DNA of 64,000 nucleotides from CBFDBF01 sp050287965 (GCA_050287965.1 JBNKCX010000041.1:186001-250000), one strand, 5' to 3'. Numbered from the stretch's first letter, positions 8,951 through 18,474 are shown. The notes: generated by a model from the letters alone, not told the origin. Numbers and translations: made by a program.

Positions 8951-10287
8951 AATCACGACAGCAGCCAACGGAGAGCCCGCGTTTTGCCACGGCCTGGTGC
9001 CTTGACGCCCGTGGCGAAACCATCAGCATCGACCAATACCGGCACGACCTGAATCAGTTTATGTGCCAGCTGCCTGACGACGGCCGCTATGCCCTTAACC
9101 TTTGCAAAGACCGCTACCGCTTCCTCGTGGCCTTCCACGCGGTCGCCCTCAAGGGACAGACCAGCCTGTTGCCACCGAACCAGGCACCTGCCACCCGGCG
9201 TCTGCTGCTGCAGCAGTATGAGAGCAGTTATCTGATCAGTGACCAGCCTTTGGACGACGTATGCGACGCACCCGTGGTACAGATCCAAACCGACAGCGGG
9301 CATGGATTGAATGGCGTTACCCGGGAGGTCGATGTCTCTTCGTACCGGCCGGCCGCCACTCTTTTTACCTCCGGTAGCACAGGGCGTTCCAGCGCCGTGG
9401 AAAAAACCTGGGCGGAGCTGCGGGCAGGAGTACGAACCGCGGCGGAAAGCCTTGATCTCAACGGCGACCGTCACGACTGTATTATCGCCACCGTGCCACC
9501 TCAACACATGTTCGGGCTGGAGTTCTCCGTCATCCTCCCGCTCAGCGTGGGTATCGGTTTTCACAGCGGCCAGCCTTTCTTTCCCGAGGACGTACGCCAG
9601 GTGCTGCAACAGTGTGCCGGTCGAGGTGTTCTGGTCACCACCCCTGTCCAATTACGCACCTGCCTGGAAAGCGGCATCGACTGGGGTCGGTGCGGCTGCC
9701 GGTTGATCCTCAGCGCCACCGCTCCACTCTCCCGAGAGTTGGCGGAATGTGCGGAAGCGCAGTTCAGCGCTCCGCTGAAGGAGATCTATGGCAGCACCGA
9801 GACCGGCGCCATTGCCTGGCGACGCACCGCGGAAGAAGAGGATTGGCGCCTTTTCCCCAGTCTGAGAATGAGCTCCCAGGAGGAGTACTGCTTCGTCTCC
9901 GGTGGTCATTTCTCCGTTCCCACCCCGGTCGGTGACCGGATTCGAATCCGGGAACCCGGGCGTTTTCAACTGCTGGGACGCCATGCCGATCTGATAAAGA
10001 TTGCCGGCAAACGCGCCTCCCTCAATGAACTCAACCAGGTGCTGCAACGTATCGACGGGGTACTGGATGGCAGCTTCATCGATGCGGCCGAACCCGGCCA
10101 GGAGAGCCGCCGCCTCGCCGCCGTGGTGGTGGCTCCGGGACTGGAACGCCGCCAGTTGCTGGACGCTCTGGCACAGTGGATCGATCCGGTCTTCCTGCCC
10201 CGCCCACTGCTGTTTGTCGATGCCCTGCCGCGCAACGAGGTTGGCAAGCTGCCTAAGCAGGCGCTACGCGCCTTGTTGGAGTCATGA
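8932..10287 (+). CDS. AMP-dependent acyl/aryl-acid activating enzyme (ApeH-like acyl-ACP ligase)
   Basis: 451-residue member of the adenylate-forming family. The P-loop-like motif TSGSTGRSSAVEK is at residues 146-158, the adenylate motif YGSTE at 286-290, and the C-terminal NEVGKLPK supplies the catalytic lysine. In APE pathways the corresponding enzyme loads the starter acid onto the carrier protein, so this enzyme probably chooses the starter unit. It is short for the family because the N-terminal part is compact. Start ATG 8932 was preferred to an upstream in-frame start at 8785, which lies within the membrane protein gene. Overlaps the next gene as ATGA. Confidence 0.88.
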   Translation: MHQDLLKSRQQPTESPRFATAWCLDARGETISIDQYRHDLNQFMCQLPDDGRYALNLCKDRYRFLVAFHAVALKGQTSLLPPNQAPATRRLLLQQYESSYLISDQPLDDVCDAPVVQIQTDSGHGLNGVTREVDVSSYRPAATLFTSGSTGRSSAVEKTWAELRAGVRTAAESLDLNGDRHDCIIATVPPQHMFGLEFSVILPLSVGIGFHSGQPFFPEDVRQVLQQCAGRGVLVTTPVQLRTCLESGIDWGRCGCRLILSATAPLSRELAECAEAQFSAPLKEIYGSTETGAIAWRRTAEEEDWRLFPSLRMSSQEEYCFVSGGHFSVPTPVGDRIRIREPGRFQLLGRHADLIKIAGKRASLNELNQVLQRIDGVLDGSFIDAAEPGQESRRLAAVVVAPGLERRQLLDALAQWIDPVFLPRPLLFVDALPRNEVGKLPKQALRALLES

Positions 10288-10571
10288 GCCACAGGGTCGA
10301 CGCCACCCATCCCTGCCTCCCCGGCCATTTTCCCGGCGCGCCCCTGGTGCCCGCTGTTGTAATCCTGGAACTCGTTATTGAACAGGTGCTGGCCGGGCAT
10401 CCCGGATACAAGGTCCACGGGCTGCCCCAGGTCAAGTTCCTGGCTCCCCTCGCCCCGGAGCAGGATTTTGAGATCCATTGCAGCAGCGGCAAGGGAGATC
10501 GGATCAACTTCCACTGCGAAAGCGCCGGAGAGCGACTTGTGGAGGGGTGCCTGCAGTTGCAAAGCCTGTGA
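10284..10571 (+). CDS. Hot-dog fold 3-hydroxyacyl-ACP dehydratase (ApeI-like)
   Basis: 95 residues with the FabA/FabZ-type active-site region near the N-terminus: HPCLPGHFPGAPLVPAVVIL. This family removes water from 3-hydroxyacyl chains; a polyene pathway would use it to make conjugated double bonds. It is shorter than FabZ (about 150), like the small ApeI dehydratases. A second hot-dog protein (19250-19693) may be its partner. ATGA coupling to the ligase gene upstream. Confidence 0.85.
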   Translation: MSHRVDATHPCLPGHFPGAPLVPAVVILELVIEQVLAGHPGYKVHGLPQVKFLAPLAPEQDFEIHCSSGKGDRINFHCESAGERLVEGCLQLQSL

Positions 10572-10750
10572 GTCAAAGCCCGCATATAGCAGCAGCCGAA
10601 CGACACCTGCAGCTTAACCAATTGAGGTTACACCTGAAATCATGCTTTCACGGATTGATATTAAAGGGACGGCTTGCACCCGGTGTCGTTCTATCCCTAT
10701 TCCGCCGGCTCTCGGAATACCGGTGCGACAGACGGGCTAGATCCCTATGA
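10568..10750 (+). CDS. Possible small gene bridging the dehydratase and acyltransferase genes
   Basis: 60-codon frame filling what otherwise would be the only long gap (175 bp) in the operon. It starts with GTG overlapping the dehydratase stop (GTGA) and ends with TGA overlapping the next gene's start (ATGA), exactly the coupling used at most other junctions here. The product is basic, with no membrane segment and no family I recognise. Against it: no ribosome binding site close to the GTG, and codon use (ATA, TTA, AGA) unlike the CTG-rich neighbours. It may be a degenerate remnant. Confidence 0.35.
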   Translation: MSQSPHIAAAERHLQLNQLRLHLKSCFHGLILKGRLAPGVVLSLFRRLSEYRCDRRARSL

Positions 10751-11640
10751 GCCGGCAATGGATTCAGCAGCGTGAGCGGGGCAGCCCCTGGTTGGTACGG
10801 CTTATCCGCTGGATCGCGTTACATATCGGTCGTCTCCCGGCACGCCTGCTGCTCTACCCCATCACGCTCTACTTCTTCTTCCGGGCGACTCCTCAACGCC
10901 GCGCCTCTCGCGACTATCTGCGCCGGGTCCTGGGTCGCGAACCCCATGCCGGCCAGATACTGCGCCATATCCACTGTTTCGCCTCCACCATTCTCGATCG
11001 TGTCTATCTGCTGGGTGGACGCCACCAACACTACCGCATCGAGATCGATGGCCTGGAACAATTGCTGACTGCAGTGAATGAAGACCGTGGCTGCCTGCTG
11101 CTGGGGGCCCACGTAGGCAGTTTTGAGGTCCTGCGCGCCCTGGCCCTGGAGGATCGCCGTTTCGATCTGAAGATCCTGATGTACCCGGAACACAACGAAC
11201 TCCTCACCCGGCTGTTCAACGAACTCAACCCGGACCTGGCCAAGACCATCATTCCTCTAGGCCAGGTGGACACCATGATGCGGGTCCATGAGGCGCTGCA
11301 ACGGGGCGCGGTGGTCGGCCTGCTGGGAGACCGCACCGCGGGCGATGACAAAACGGTAAACTGCGAGCTGCTGGGGGCTTCCACCAGGCTTCCCACCGGA
11401 CCGGCGCTGCTCGCCGCGGGCATGCGGGTACCGGTGGTGTTGTTCCTCGGCCTCTACCTGGGTAACCGCCATTACCAGATCCGCTTCGAGCGCCTACCGG
11501 AACTGGATCTTCGGGACCGCGGCCGCCGCCCTGAGCTGATACGGGAGTGGATGCAGGGCTACGCCGATCGCCTGGGGGTGCAGCTGCAACGCCTGCCTTA
11601 TAACTGGTTCAACTTCTACGGTTTCTGGGATGAGGCCTGA
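10747..11640 (+). CDS. LpxL/HtrB-type lysophospholipid acyltransferase-like protein
   Basis: 297 residues of the lipid A acyltransferase family (PF03279 type). An N-terminal membrane segment (about 20-46) is followed by the H-x4-E catalytic motif with His122 and Glu127 in GAHVGSFE, and a later GDRTAGDD motif. In APE clusters an acyltransferase of this type attaches the polyene to a lipid or sugar carrier; there it is often fused to a glycosyltransferase (ApeJ), whereas here the glycosyltransferase is a separate gene at the operon end. Overlaps the next gene by 11 bp. Confidence 0.88.
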   Translation: MSRQWIQQRERGSPWLVRLIRWIALHIGRLPARLLLYPITLYFFFRATPQRRASRDYLRRVLGREPHAGQILRHIHCFASTILDRVYLLGGRHQHYRIEIDGLEQLLTAVNEDRGCLLLGAHVGSFEVLRALALEDRRFDLKILMYPEHNELLTRLFNELNPDLAKTIIPLGQVDTMMRVHEALQRGAVVGLLGDRTAGDDKTVNCELLGASTRLPTGPALLAAGMRVPVVLFLGLYLGNRHYQIRFERLPELDLRDRGRRPELIREWMQGYADRLGVQLQRLPYNWFNFYGFWDEA

Positions 11641-12196
11641 GCTGCGACTGCTGTTTTTGCTCCTATTCTCGCTGCCGCTGTTCGCAGCGGAGCCGCCCCT
11701 CACCCTGGAACAACTCCTGATCCCTAACGATCACCCCCGGGTCCTGCGCTTCCGTGAGGAGAAACAACTGCAGATCCTGGAACATACCCTGATCACCACC
11801 GGTCGCCTGAGGTTCCTGCCCCCGGATACCCTGATCCGGGAGGAAGACGGCGAGCGCCGGATGAGCTACCGCATCCAGGGAAATCGAGTCTCCATCCACC
11901 AGGGGGAACAGCAGCTGCGTCAACTCGACCTCGGCAACACCCCGGAACTGGCCGCGTTCGCCACCAGCCTGCGCGCCCTGCTGGCCGGCGACAGCAAGGC
12001 CCTGCGGCAGCAGTTCGAGACGCAACTGAGCGGCGAACAGGATGCCTGGCGCCTGCAACTTACCCCCAGATCAGAGCACCTGGGGCGGATCCTGGAGCAA
12101 TTGGTGCTCCAGGGCGACCGCAGCGGGATCCGCACTATCGAGACTCGCGAACAGGGCGGTAACCGGTCCCTGATGGAGTTGCAGACGGATGACTAG
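11630..12196 (+). CDS. LolA-like periplasmic outer-membrane lipid carrier (ApeM-like)
   Basis: 188 residues. An N-terminal signal peptide (hydrophobic core about 6-18, cleavage near FAAE) exports it to the periplasm. The remainder is beta-rich and matches the LolA-like proteins that accompany MMPL exporters in APE and flexirubin clusters, where they are thought to ferry the lipid product to the outer membrane. It directly precedes the exporter gene and overlaps it by 8 bp. The family call rests on context and pattern, not on a sharp motif. Confidence 0.7.
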   Translation: MRPELRLLFLLLFSLPLFAAEPPLTLEQLLIPNDHPRVLRFREEKQLQILEHTLITTGRLRFLPPDTLIREEDGERRMSYRIQGNRVSIHQGEQQLRQLDLGNTPELAAFATSLRALLAGDSKALRQQFETQLSGEQDAWRLQLTPRSEHLGRILEQLVLQGDRSGIRTIETREQGGNRSLMELQTDD

Positions 12197-14492
12197 GCTG
12201 CTGGTCTGGGCAGTCATCCTCTCTGCGGCCCTGGGTTGGCTGCTGGCCGGCGAAGGCGAACGTCTGCGCTCCGATCTCAGTCTGTTCCTGCCGGCCAGTC
12301 ACAATACAGAGCAGAGGCTGCTGCTGGATCAGTTGCGCAAGGGACCTGCGAGCAGGCTTATTCTGCTCGGGATAGAAGGGGGTGACAGCGCGGGACGCGG
12401 CCGTGTCAGCCGGGAACTGGCGAAACGGCTGAACGACGACGACCTGTTCCAGCAGATCAGCAACGGTGACCGCTCCCTGGAGCCCGACCGTTGGCGGACC
12501 CTATTTGCCTACCGTTACCTGTTGAGTCCCCGGATAAGCGAGGAACGATTCACTGCCGACAGCCTGCACACGCTCCTGGCGGAAAGGTTGCAGGAGCTCG
12601 CCTCCCCCCTCTCCGCCCTCTACAGCCGCCTGCTGCCGGCGGATCCCACCGGGGAACTGATGGCGTTGGAACAGTTGCTGCGTCCGCAACACCCGCCTTC
12701 CAGCAGCGACGGCGTCTGGACCTCCGGGGACGGCACCCGGGCCCTGCTGGTAGCGGAGACCCGTACCTCGAGTTTCGATCTGGATGCACAGCAGCGGGCG
12801 ATGGCCGCGATCGAGGAGGCCTTCACCGTTTCCGCCACCGACCCGGGGTATCACCTGCTGTTGAGCGGCCCCGGGGTCTACGGCGTAATCTCCCGCCAGG
12901 TGATACGTGACGAGAGCACCCTGCTCAGTATGCTTGCCGGGCTCTTTGTTGCGGCGATCGTCTTCTTCGGCTACCGCTCTCTGCCGTTGGTACTTTACAG
13001 CGCCCTGCCGGTCATCAGCGGCCTGGTTGCGGGTGGTTGCGCGGTAATTCTCTGGTTCGGCGCAATCCACGGCATCACCCTGGCGTTTGGCATCACCCTG
13101 CTGGGCATGACTATTGACTACCCCATCCATCTGTTCAGTCACGTGGTCCGCGATGAGCCGGCGGAGGCCGGATTGGCGCGGATCTGGCCCACCCTGCGTC
13201 TCAGCGCCCTGACCTCTGGGGCCGCTTTTGCGGTAATGATGACCACCGACTTCGACGGACTGGCGCAGCTGGGGCTGTTTGCCGCCACCGGCCTGGCAGC
13301 GGCACTGCTGACGACGCGCTGGGTATTGCCGGTGTTGCCGTCCCTGAACAGGAAGGCGGAAACCGCCGGCCGTTGCCATTCCTCCGGGAAGGATCCGACG
13401 GCGATCTATGATCGGCACGAGCGCGCCCGCGGAATCGCCCTGGTTTTTCTCTGTATCTTCGCCCTGCTCTGGATCTGGCAGCAGCGGCAGGTTCTTTGGG
13501 AAGACGATCTCGCCGCTCTCAGTCCTATCCCGGCGAAACTCATCGAACAGGATCGCGCTCTGCGCCGCCAGCTCGGTGCCCCGGACGTAAGCCGGCTGCT
13601 GACACTCCAGGACCCTACCCTGGAGGGGCTCCTGCAACGGGCAGAGGCACTGCAACCGGAACTTGAGGCGTTGATAGCTCAGGGCATTATCGCCGACGCC
13701 GAACTGGTGAACCGCTACCTTCCCAGCGCCCGTACCCAACGGCAGCGTCAGGCTGCATTGCCGGATACCAAGGTGCTGCGTGCGAACCTCGGGCAGGCGA
13801 CGCATAACCTGCCCTTCCGTCCGGGGACCTTTGAGCCCTTCGTGACCGATCTCGAGGCGGCACGTACCCTTCCCCCCCTGACCCCGCAGATGCTGGAGGG
13901 CACGCCCCTATTCGGCCGGGTAACCAGCCTGCTGCGCCAGACGGAAAAGGGTTGGTTGCTGTTGATCCCACTCTCCGGAGTGCAGCGCGACCACATCGAT
14001 GCCGGTGAGGCCCGATTTTTTGATCTCCGAGAGGAGACACAAAGTTTTGTGGCCGGATTCCGCGGCGAAGCCCTCAACCGTCTGGGATGGGGCCTGCTGG
14101 CCCTCATCGCCCTGCTTCTCACCACCCTGCGTTCACCGCAGCGGGTGCTGAGGGTGCTGCTTCCGGTTGCCCTGGCATTGATAATCGACGTCGCTCTGCT
14201 GCTGGCGCTGGGATACCGGCTTTCCATTTTCCATCTGATAGCCCTGTTATTGGTGGCCGGCATCAGCATGGACTACAGCCTGTTCGTCAACCGTCCGTAT
14301 AGCAATCTGGAGGAGTTCTGTCGCACCCGCCACGCCCTGCGCATCTGTCTCTTCTCCACCGCCGCGGTGTTCGGCCTGCTGGCCCTCTCCGAGCTGCCGG
14401 TGTTGAAAGCCATTGGCATGACGGTGGTCATAGGCGTTAGCAGTGGCTATATTTCAGCGTTCGCGTTCACAGACCGGAGGAAATACTGGTGA
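12189..14492 (+). CDS. MMPL/RND-family exporter (ApeN-like)
   Basis: 767 residues. Two repeats of a large periplasmic loop and a membrane bundle can be traced: helices at about 5-20 and 245-385, and again at about 410-425 and 630-765. This topology is that of the MMPL lipid transporters. TM4-like GMTIDYPIHLF and its second-half counterpart GISMDYSLF carry the aspartates expected for proton coupling. It should move the lipidic product across or out of the inner membrane. It overlaps the first radical SAM gene as GTGA. Confidence 0.9.
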   Translation: MTRLLVWAVILSAALGWLLAGEGERLRSDLSLFLPASHNTEQRLLLDQLRKGPASRLILLGIEGGDSAGRGRVSRELAKRLNDDDLFQQISNGDRSLEPDRWRTLFAYRYLLSPRISEERFTADSLHTLLAERLQELASPLSALYSRLLPADPTGELMALEQLLRPQHPPSSSDGVWTSGDGTRALLVAETRTSSFDLDAQQRAMAAIEEAFTVSATDPGYHLLLSGPGVYGVISRQVIRDESTLLSMLAGLFVAAIVFFGYRSLPLVLYSALPVISGLVAGGCAVILWFGAIHGITLAFGITLLGMTIDYPIHLFSHVVRDEPAEAGLARIWPTLRLSALTSGAAFAVMMTTDFDGLAQLGLFAATGLAAALLTTRWVLPVLPSLNRKAETAGRCHSSGKDPTAIYDRHERARGIALVFLCIFALLWIWQQRQVLWEDDLAALSPIPAKLIEQDRALRRQLGAPDVSRLLTLQDPTLEGLLQRAEALQPELEALIAQGIIADAELVNRYLPSARTQRQRQAALPDTKVLRANLGQATHNLPFRPGTFEPFVTDLEAARTLPPLTPQMLEGTPLFGRVTSLLRQTEKGWLLLIPLSGVQRDHIDAGEARFFDLREETQSFVAGFRGEALNRLGWGLLALIALLLTTLRSPQRVLRVLLPVALALIIDVALLLALGYRLSIFHLIALLLVAGISMDYSLFVNRPYSNLEEFCRTRHALRICLFSTAAVFGLLALSELPVLKAIGMTVVIGVSSGYISAFAFTDRRKYW

Positions 14493-15958
14493 AGGTCCTC
14501 TTTGTCTATTCCAACCAGGTCCGCGATCTGCTGCCGGCACCACCTATCGGACTGAGTTATGTCGCCTCGGCCACCGCCAATGCCGGCCACGAGGTTGAGT
14601 TCGTCGACCTGTTGTTAAACGAAAAGGGACTGCACCATCTGGAGCAGCGGTTGCGTGAATTCGCTCCTGAAGTGGTGGCCATCTCGGTACGCAATATCGA
14701 CAATGTGATCCATCAGCGGCTGATAACTCACCTCAATGAGCTGGCGCGCCAGACCCGCCTGATACGCCGCCATAGCCAGGCGCATATCGTGATCGGAGGC
14801 CCGGCTATCTCGGTGCTGGGATGCCAGGCCTTGCAGCACATCGACGCCGATTTTGCGGTACTGGGCGAAGGCGAAGAGAGTTTCCCCGCCCTGCTGGAGC
14901 AGATTGCCGGTGAACAGGCCTATTGGAGGGTGCCCGGAGTCTGCGTCCGCGGGCCGGTAGCAATGAACCAGGCGGTAACACCGAGACGGTCACAAGGTTT
15001 CGGCAACTCCGGAATGCAGCGCTGGCTGCATAACTGGCGCGCCTACGAACGCCAGGGGGCCACCTGGCCGATACAGAGCAAACGGGGCTGCCCCCTGCAC
15101 TGCACCTACTGCACCTATCCCGGCATCGAAGGCCGTAACCTGCGCCACCGCCCGCCGGAGGAGATCGTCGCGGAAATTCGACAGGTGCAAAAGGAGGTCA
15201 ATCCACGCTGCTTCGAATTCATCGACTCGGTATTCAACATGCCCGAGAGCTATGCCATCGAGCTGTGCGAGGCGATCATTCGCTCCGGCCTCAGGGTGAC
15301 CCTCACCACCATGGGGATCAATCCCCGCTTTCTCTCCGCCAAGTTGCTGGAGACCATGGGGCGGGCAGGTTTCAACTCCCTGATGATCACCCCTGAAAGC
15401 GCCAGCGATCCGGTGCTGGAGACCATGAAGAAGGGATTTACCCGCGCGGATGCCGTCCGTGCAGCGGAGTTGGTGCACAGATCCGGGATCCGCAGTATGT
15501 GGTTTTTCATGCTCGGCGCCCCCGGAGAAACCCGTGAGACCGCCGAGGAAACGGTCTCTTTCGTCGAACGTTACCTCAACTCCCGCGACACCCTCTCCAT
15601 GTTCACCACCGGCATTCGTATCCTCCCCGGTACCGAACTGGCGCAGCAGGCGGTCGCCGAGGGCTATCTGCCTGCGGACCAGAACTTCAGCGAGTCGGTT
15701 TTCTATTTCTCGCCCCAGGTAAGCGAACAGTGGCTCCTGGAGCGTGTGGATCAGGCAATCCGCCGCTGCCCCACCGTGGTACACGCGGCGGAGGATCCCT
15801 CCGGCACCTGGCGCGGCAAGCTGCTCCACAGGATGATGCACCTGACGGGTCTCGCTCCCCCGTACTGGCGCTATCTGCCGCCCTTTCTATCCCTGCCCCT
15901 TGTGCACAGAGCGCGAGTTCGGCAACCTTATACCCGCCAGATACTTAAAAAACAGTGA
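14489..15958 (+). CDS. B12-binding-type radical SAM protein (1) of the APE-like operon
   Basis: 489 residues. The N-terminal about 150 residues have the Rossmann-like B12-binding pattern of this superfamily (PIGLSYVASATANAGHEV near the start, a VIGGPAIS strand and a GEGEESFPAL turn). The radical SAM domain carries the iron-sulfur motif Cys201-x3-Cys205-x2-Cys208, preceded by KRG. No DxHxxG signature was seen, so cobalamin binding, if any, would be base-off without lower histidine. Start GTG 14489 has GGAGG eight bases upstream. Such enzymes methylate, cyclise or rearrange; the substrate here is unknown but probably the acyl chain or its head group. Confidence 0.88.
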   Translation: MKVLFVYSNQVRDLLPAPPIGLSYVASATANAGHEVEFVDLLLNEKGLHHLEQRLREFAPEVVAISVRNIDNVIHQRLITHLNELARQTRLIRRHSQAHIVIGGPAISVLGCQALQHIDADFAVLGEGEESFPALLEQIAGEQAYWRVPGVCVRGPVAMNQAVTPRRSQGFGNSGMQRWLHNWRAYERQGATWPIQSKRGCPLHCTYCTYPGIEGRNLRHRPPEEIVAEIRQVQKEVNPRCFEFIDSVFNMPESYAIELCEAIIRSGLRVTLTTMGINPRFLSAKLLETMGRAGFNSLMITPESASDPVLETMKKGFTRADAVRAAELVHRSGIRSMWFFMLGAPGETRETAEETVSFVERYLNSRDTLSMFTTGIRILPGTELAQQAVAEGYLPADQNFSESVFYFSPQVSEQWLLERVDQAIRRCPTVVHAAEDPSGTWRGKLLHRMMHLTGLAPPYWRYLPPFLSLPLVHRARVRQPYTRQILKKQ

Positions 15959-15968
15959 TGCCATAAGC

Positions 15969-17270
15969 ATGGACGGTAAAATCCTATTCATCTTCCCCAA
16001 ATGGCCTGAACTTACCCTCTGGGGACACTTCAAGTACAAGTTTCCGCCCCTGGGACTGCTCACGGTCGCCGGTCTCACCCCGGAAAACTTCGCCGTGGAA
16101 TTCGTTGACGAAAACGTCTCCGACATCGACTTCGACAGCGATGCCGATCTGGTGGCACTGAGCGTAATGACCCCCCTCGCCCACCGCGCCTATAGCATCG
16201 CCGACCGATTCCGCGCCAGCGGCAAGAAGGTGGTGATGGGCGGTATTCACGTCAGCATCCATCCGGAAGAAGCGGCGGCCCACGCGGACTGCGTGGTCTC
16301 CGGGGAAGCGGAGGATATCTGGCCGCAGATACTGGCCGACTACCGCCAGGGCAGGCTTAAGGCGCGCTACGGTCAGGAGACCCTGATCAGTATGGAGCGG
16401 GAGTTTCCGGTGCCCCGCCGGGATCTGCTGCAACAGGGATGCTACATCACCCGCAGCACCATCCAGATGATGCGCGGCTGTCCGTTCGATTGTGAGTTCT
16501 GCTCCGTTACCGCGTTCTCCGGCCGGGAGTTCCGGGCCCGCCCCGTGGACGCCTTCGTTAGAGAGTTCCGGGATCTGCCGGACCGCTTTGTGTTCGTGGT
16601 GGACGACAACATCCTCTCCAATAAAAAGGTTGCGGAACGGCTGTTCGACAAGATGCGGAACAGCGGCAAGTGGTGGGGCAGCCAGGTCACCATATCCGTC
16701 GCCGATGACGACGCCCTGTTGCGGAAGATGGCGCGTGCCGGCTGCAAATCGCTATTCATCGGTTTCGAATCACTGGATCAGAACAATTTGATCAACATCG
16801 GCAAGAAGTTCGTACGTGCCCACAAGAACGAAGACCGCATCAAGCGCATCCAGGATCACGGTATCGGTATCCTCGGCAGCTTCATTGTCGGCCTGGACGG
16901 TGACGACGAATCGGTGTTCGAACAACAGTACGAATTCATCACCCGTACCCGCCTGGAGGCCTTCCTGATCTCGGTGCTGACCCCCTTCCCCGGCACTCAC
17001 CTGACCCGGCGCATGGAGGCGGAAGGGCGTGTCCTGAGCAGGGACTGGAGCCGGTACGATATGAGCACGGTGGTCTTCCAGCCGAAGAATTTCACCCCGG
17101 AGCGATTGCAGGAGCGTTATGACGAACTCAACCGCAGCCTCTACCGCATAAGCAACATAGCCCGCCGTACCCTGAAACCGCGCAAAAATATGTTACTCTT
17201 CGTCCCGCAGAATTTCGGCTTCCGCAACGCCTGGCGCGGCCTGGAAAGGGCCCGCCTCGCTGCGGTGTAG
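15969..17270 (+). CDS. B12-binding-type radical SAM protein (2) of the APE-like operon
   Basis: 433 residues. B12-binding-like N-terminal domain (about 1-140, with VVMGGIHVSIHPEEA and GEAEDIWPQ), then a radical SAM core with Cys171-x3-Cys175-x2-Cys178, and a C-terminal segment resembling the DUF4070-type extension. It is distinct from protein (1) but closely similar in layout to the third enzyme at 24404-25729. The ATG at 15969 follows the previous stop by 10 bp with no good ribosome binding site; an in-frame start at 15900 inside the upstream gene is an alternative. Confidence 0.88.
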   Translation: MDGKILFIFPKWPELTLWGHFKYKFPPLGLLTVAGLTPENFAVEFVDENVSDIDFDSDADLVALSVMTPLAHRAYSIADRFRASGKKVVMGGIHVSIHPEEAAAHADCVVSGEAEDIWPQILADYRQGRLKARYGQETLISMEREFPVPRRDLLQQGCYITRSTIQMMRGCPFDCEFCSVTAFSGREFRARPVDAFVREFRDLPDRFVFVVDDNILSNKKVAERLFDKMRNSGKWWGSQVTISVADDDALLRKMARAGCKSLFIGFESLDQNNLINIGKKFVRAHKNEDRIKRIQDHGIGILGSFIVGLDGDDESVFEQQYEFITRTRLEAFLISVLTPFPGTHLTRRMEAEGRVLSRDWSRYDMSTVVFQPKNFTPERLQERYDELNRSLYRISNIARRTLKPRKNMLLFVPQNFGFRNAWRGLERARLAAV

Positions 17271-17286
17271 TATGAACAGACCCTAA

Positions 17287-18474
17287 ATGCCCGTAACCCC
17301 GATCCCCGTCACCGCCTACACTCTGAGCAACGCCCTTGGCCGCGGGAAGAGCGCAGTACTGGCGCGCCTGCGGGGCAGCGACAGCGGTCTGCGCCCCTGC
17401 GATTTCGAAGACGTCGGCTTCCCTTGCTGGATCGGCCGCATTCCCGGCATCGAAGAGGTGCCGGTGCGCGCCGACCTGGCCGAGTTTGATTGCCGCAACA
17501 ACCGTCTGGCCCAGATCGGCCTGGAACAGGACGGATTCACGCAGGCGGTGGAGCAGGCCCGGCAGCGCTATGGAAGGGAACGCATCGGCCTCTTTCTTGG
17601 TACCAGCACCTCAGGCATCCGCGAAGCGGAAATGGCCTATGCTCATCGCGACAGGGCGAACGATTCCCTGCCGTCGGGCTTCCGCTACCAAACCACACAG
17701 AACTGCTATTCCCTCACCGACTTCTGCCGCCGTTACCTGGATATCGCCGGGCCGGCCTTCAGTATCTCCACCGCCTGTTCGTCCAGCAGCAAGGTATTCG
17801 CCGCCGCCCGGCGCCACATTGACGCCGGGCTCTGCGATGCCGCTGTGGTGGGTGGCACGGACAGCCTCTGCCTTACCACCCTTTACGGTTTTCACTCCCT
17901 GGGCCTGATCGCGGAACATGCCTGCGCCCCCTGGGGCCTGGAACGCGCGGGCATCAGTATTGGTGAGGCGGCCGGATTCGCCCTGCTGGAAAGGGACGCG
18001 AAGGATGCCCCGGCGGCCCTGCTCGGCTATGGCGAGTCCAGCGATGCTCACCATATGTCCACCCCGCACCCGGAAGGGGCAGGCGCCGCCCGGGCTATCG
18101 AACTGGCCCTGCGGAGCGCCGGTATCCCGGCCGGGGAACTGGACTATATCAACCTGCACGGTACCGGCACGCGCCTGAACGACTCTTCGGAGGACCGGGC
18201 GCTGCAGCATTTCCAGCACACCGCGGCCTGTAGTTCCACCAAGGGCTGGACCGGCCATACCCTGGGAGCCGCCGGTATCACCGAAGCTGCCATCACCCTG
18301 CTCGCCATGGAAACCGGCCTGGTGCCGGGTAACCTGGGGCTGGGAGAAGCCGATCCCGCCCTGACAACCCCGGTGCGCACCATCTCCTCCGAGCAAACGG
18401 TGAACTACGCCATGAGCAACTCTTTCGGCTTCGGCGGCAGCAACTGCAGCCTGGTCTTCGGGAGGTACCGGTGA
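17287..18474 (+). CDS. Beta-ketoacyl-ACP synthase (FabF-type, ApeO-like)
   Basis: 395 residues. The condensing-enzyme triad is complete: Cys164 in STACSSSS, His291 in NLHGTGT and His324 in WTGHTLGAAG. It should elongate the carrier-bound chain with malonyl units. It is followed by a half-length ketosynthase-like partner, the arrangement of a ketosynthase/chain-length-factor pair. The last bases overlap the next gene as GTGA. APE clusters often encode a second full ketosynthase (ApeR), which is not seen here. Confidence 0.93.
   Translation: MPVTPIPVTAYTLSNALGRGKSAVLARLRGSDSGLRPCDFEDVGFPCWIGRIPGIEEVPVRADLAEFDCRNNRLAQIGLEQDGFTQAVEQARQRYGRERIGLFLGTSTSGIREAEMAYAHRDRANDSLPSGFRYQTTQNCYSLTDFCRRYLDIAGPAFSISTACSSSSKVFAAARRHIDAGLCDAAVVGGTDSLCLTTLYGFHSLGLIAEHACAPWGLERAGISIGEAAGFALLERDAKDAPAALLGYGESSDAHHMSTPHPEGAGAARAIELALRSAGIPAGELDYINLHGTGTRLNDSSEDRALQHFQHTAACSSTKGWTGHTLGAAGITEAAITLLAMETGLVPGNLGLGEADPALTTPVRTISSEQTVNYAMSNSFGFGGSNCSLVFGRYR

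Noticed and set aside
12501..13805. 434-codon minus-strand ORF antisense to the MMPL exporter gene
   Set aside because: A shadow of the high-GC codon pattern of the exporter on the other strand; low-complexity Gly/Gln/Arg content and no family.
14990..15841. 283-codon ORF antisense to the first radical SAM gene
   Set aside because: Same shadow effect; the plus-strand protein has complete motifs.
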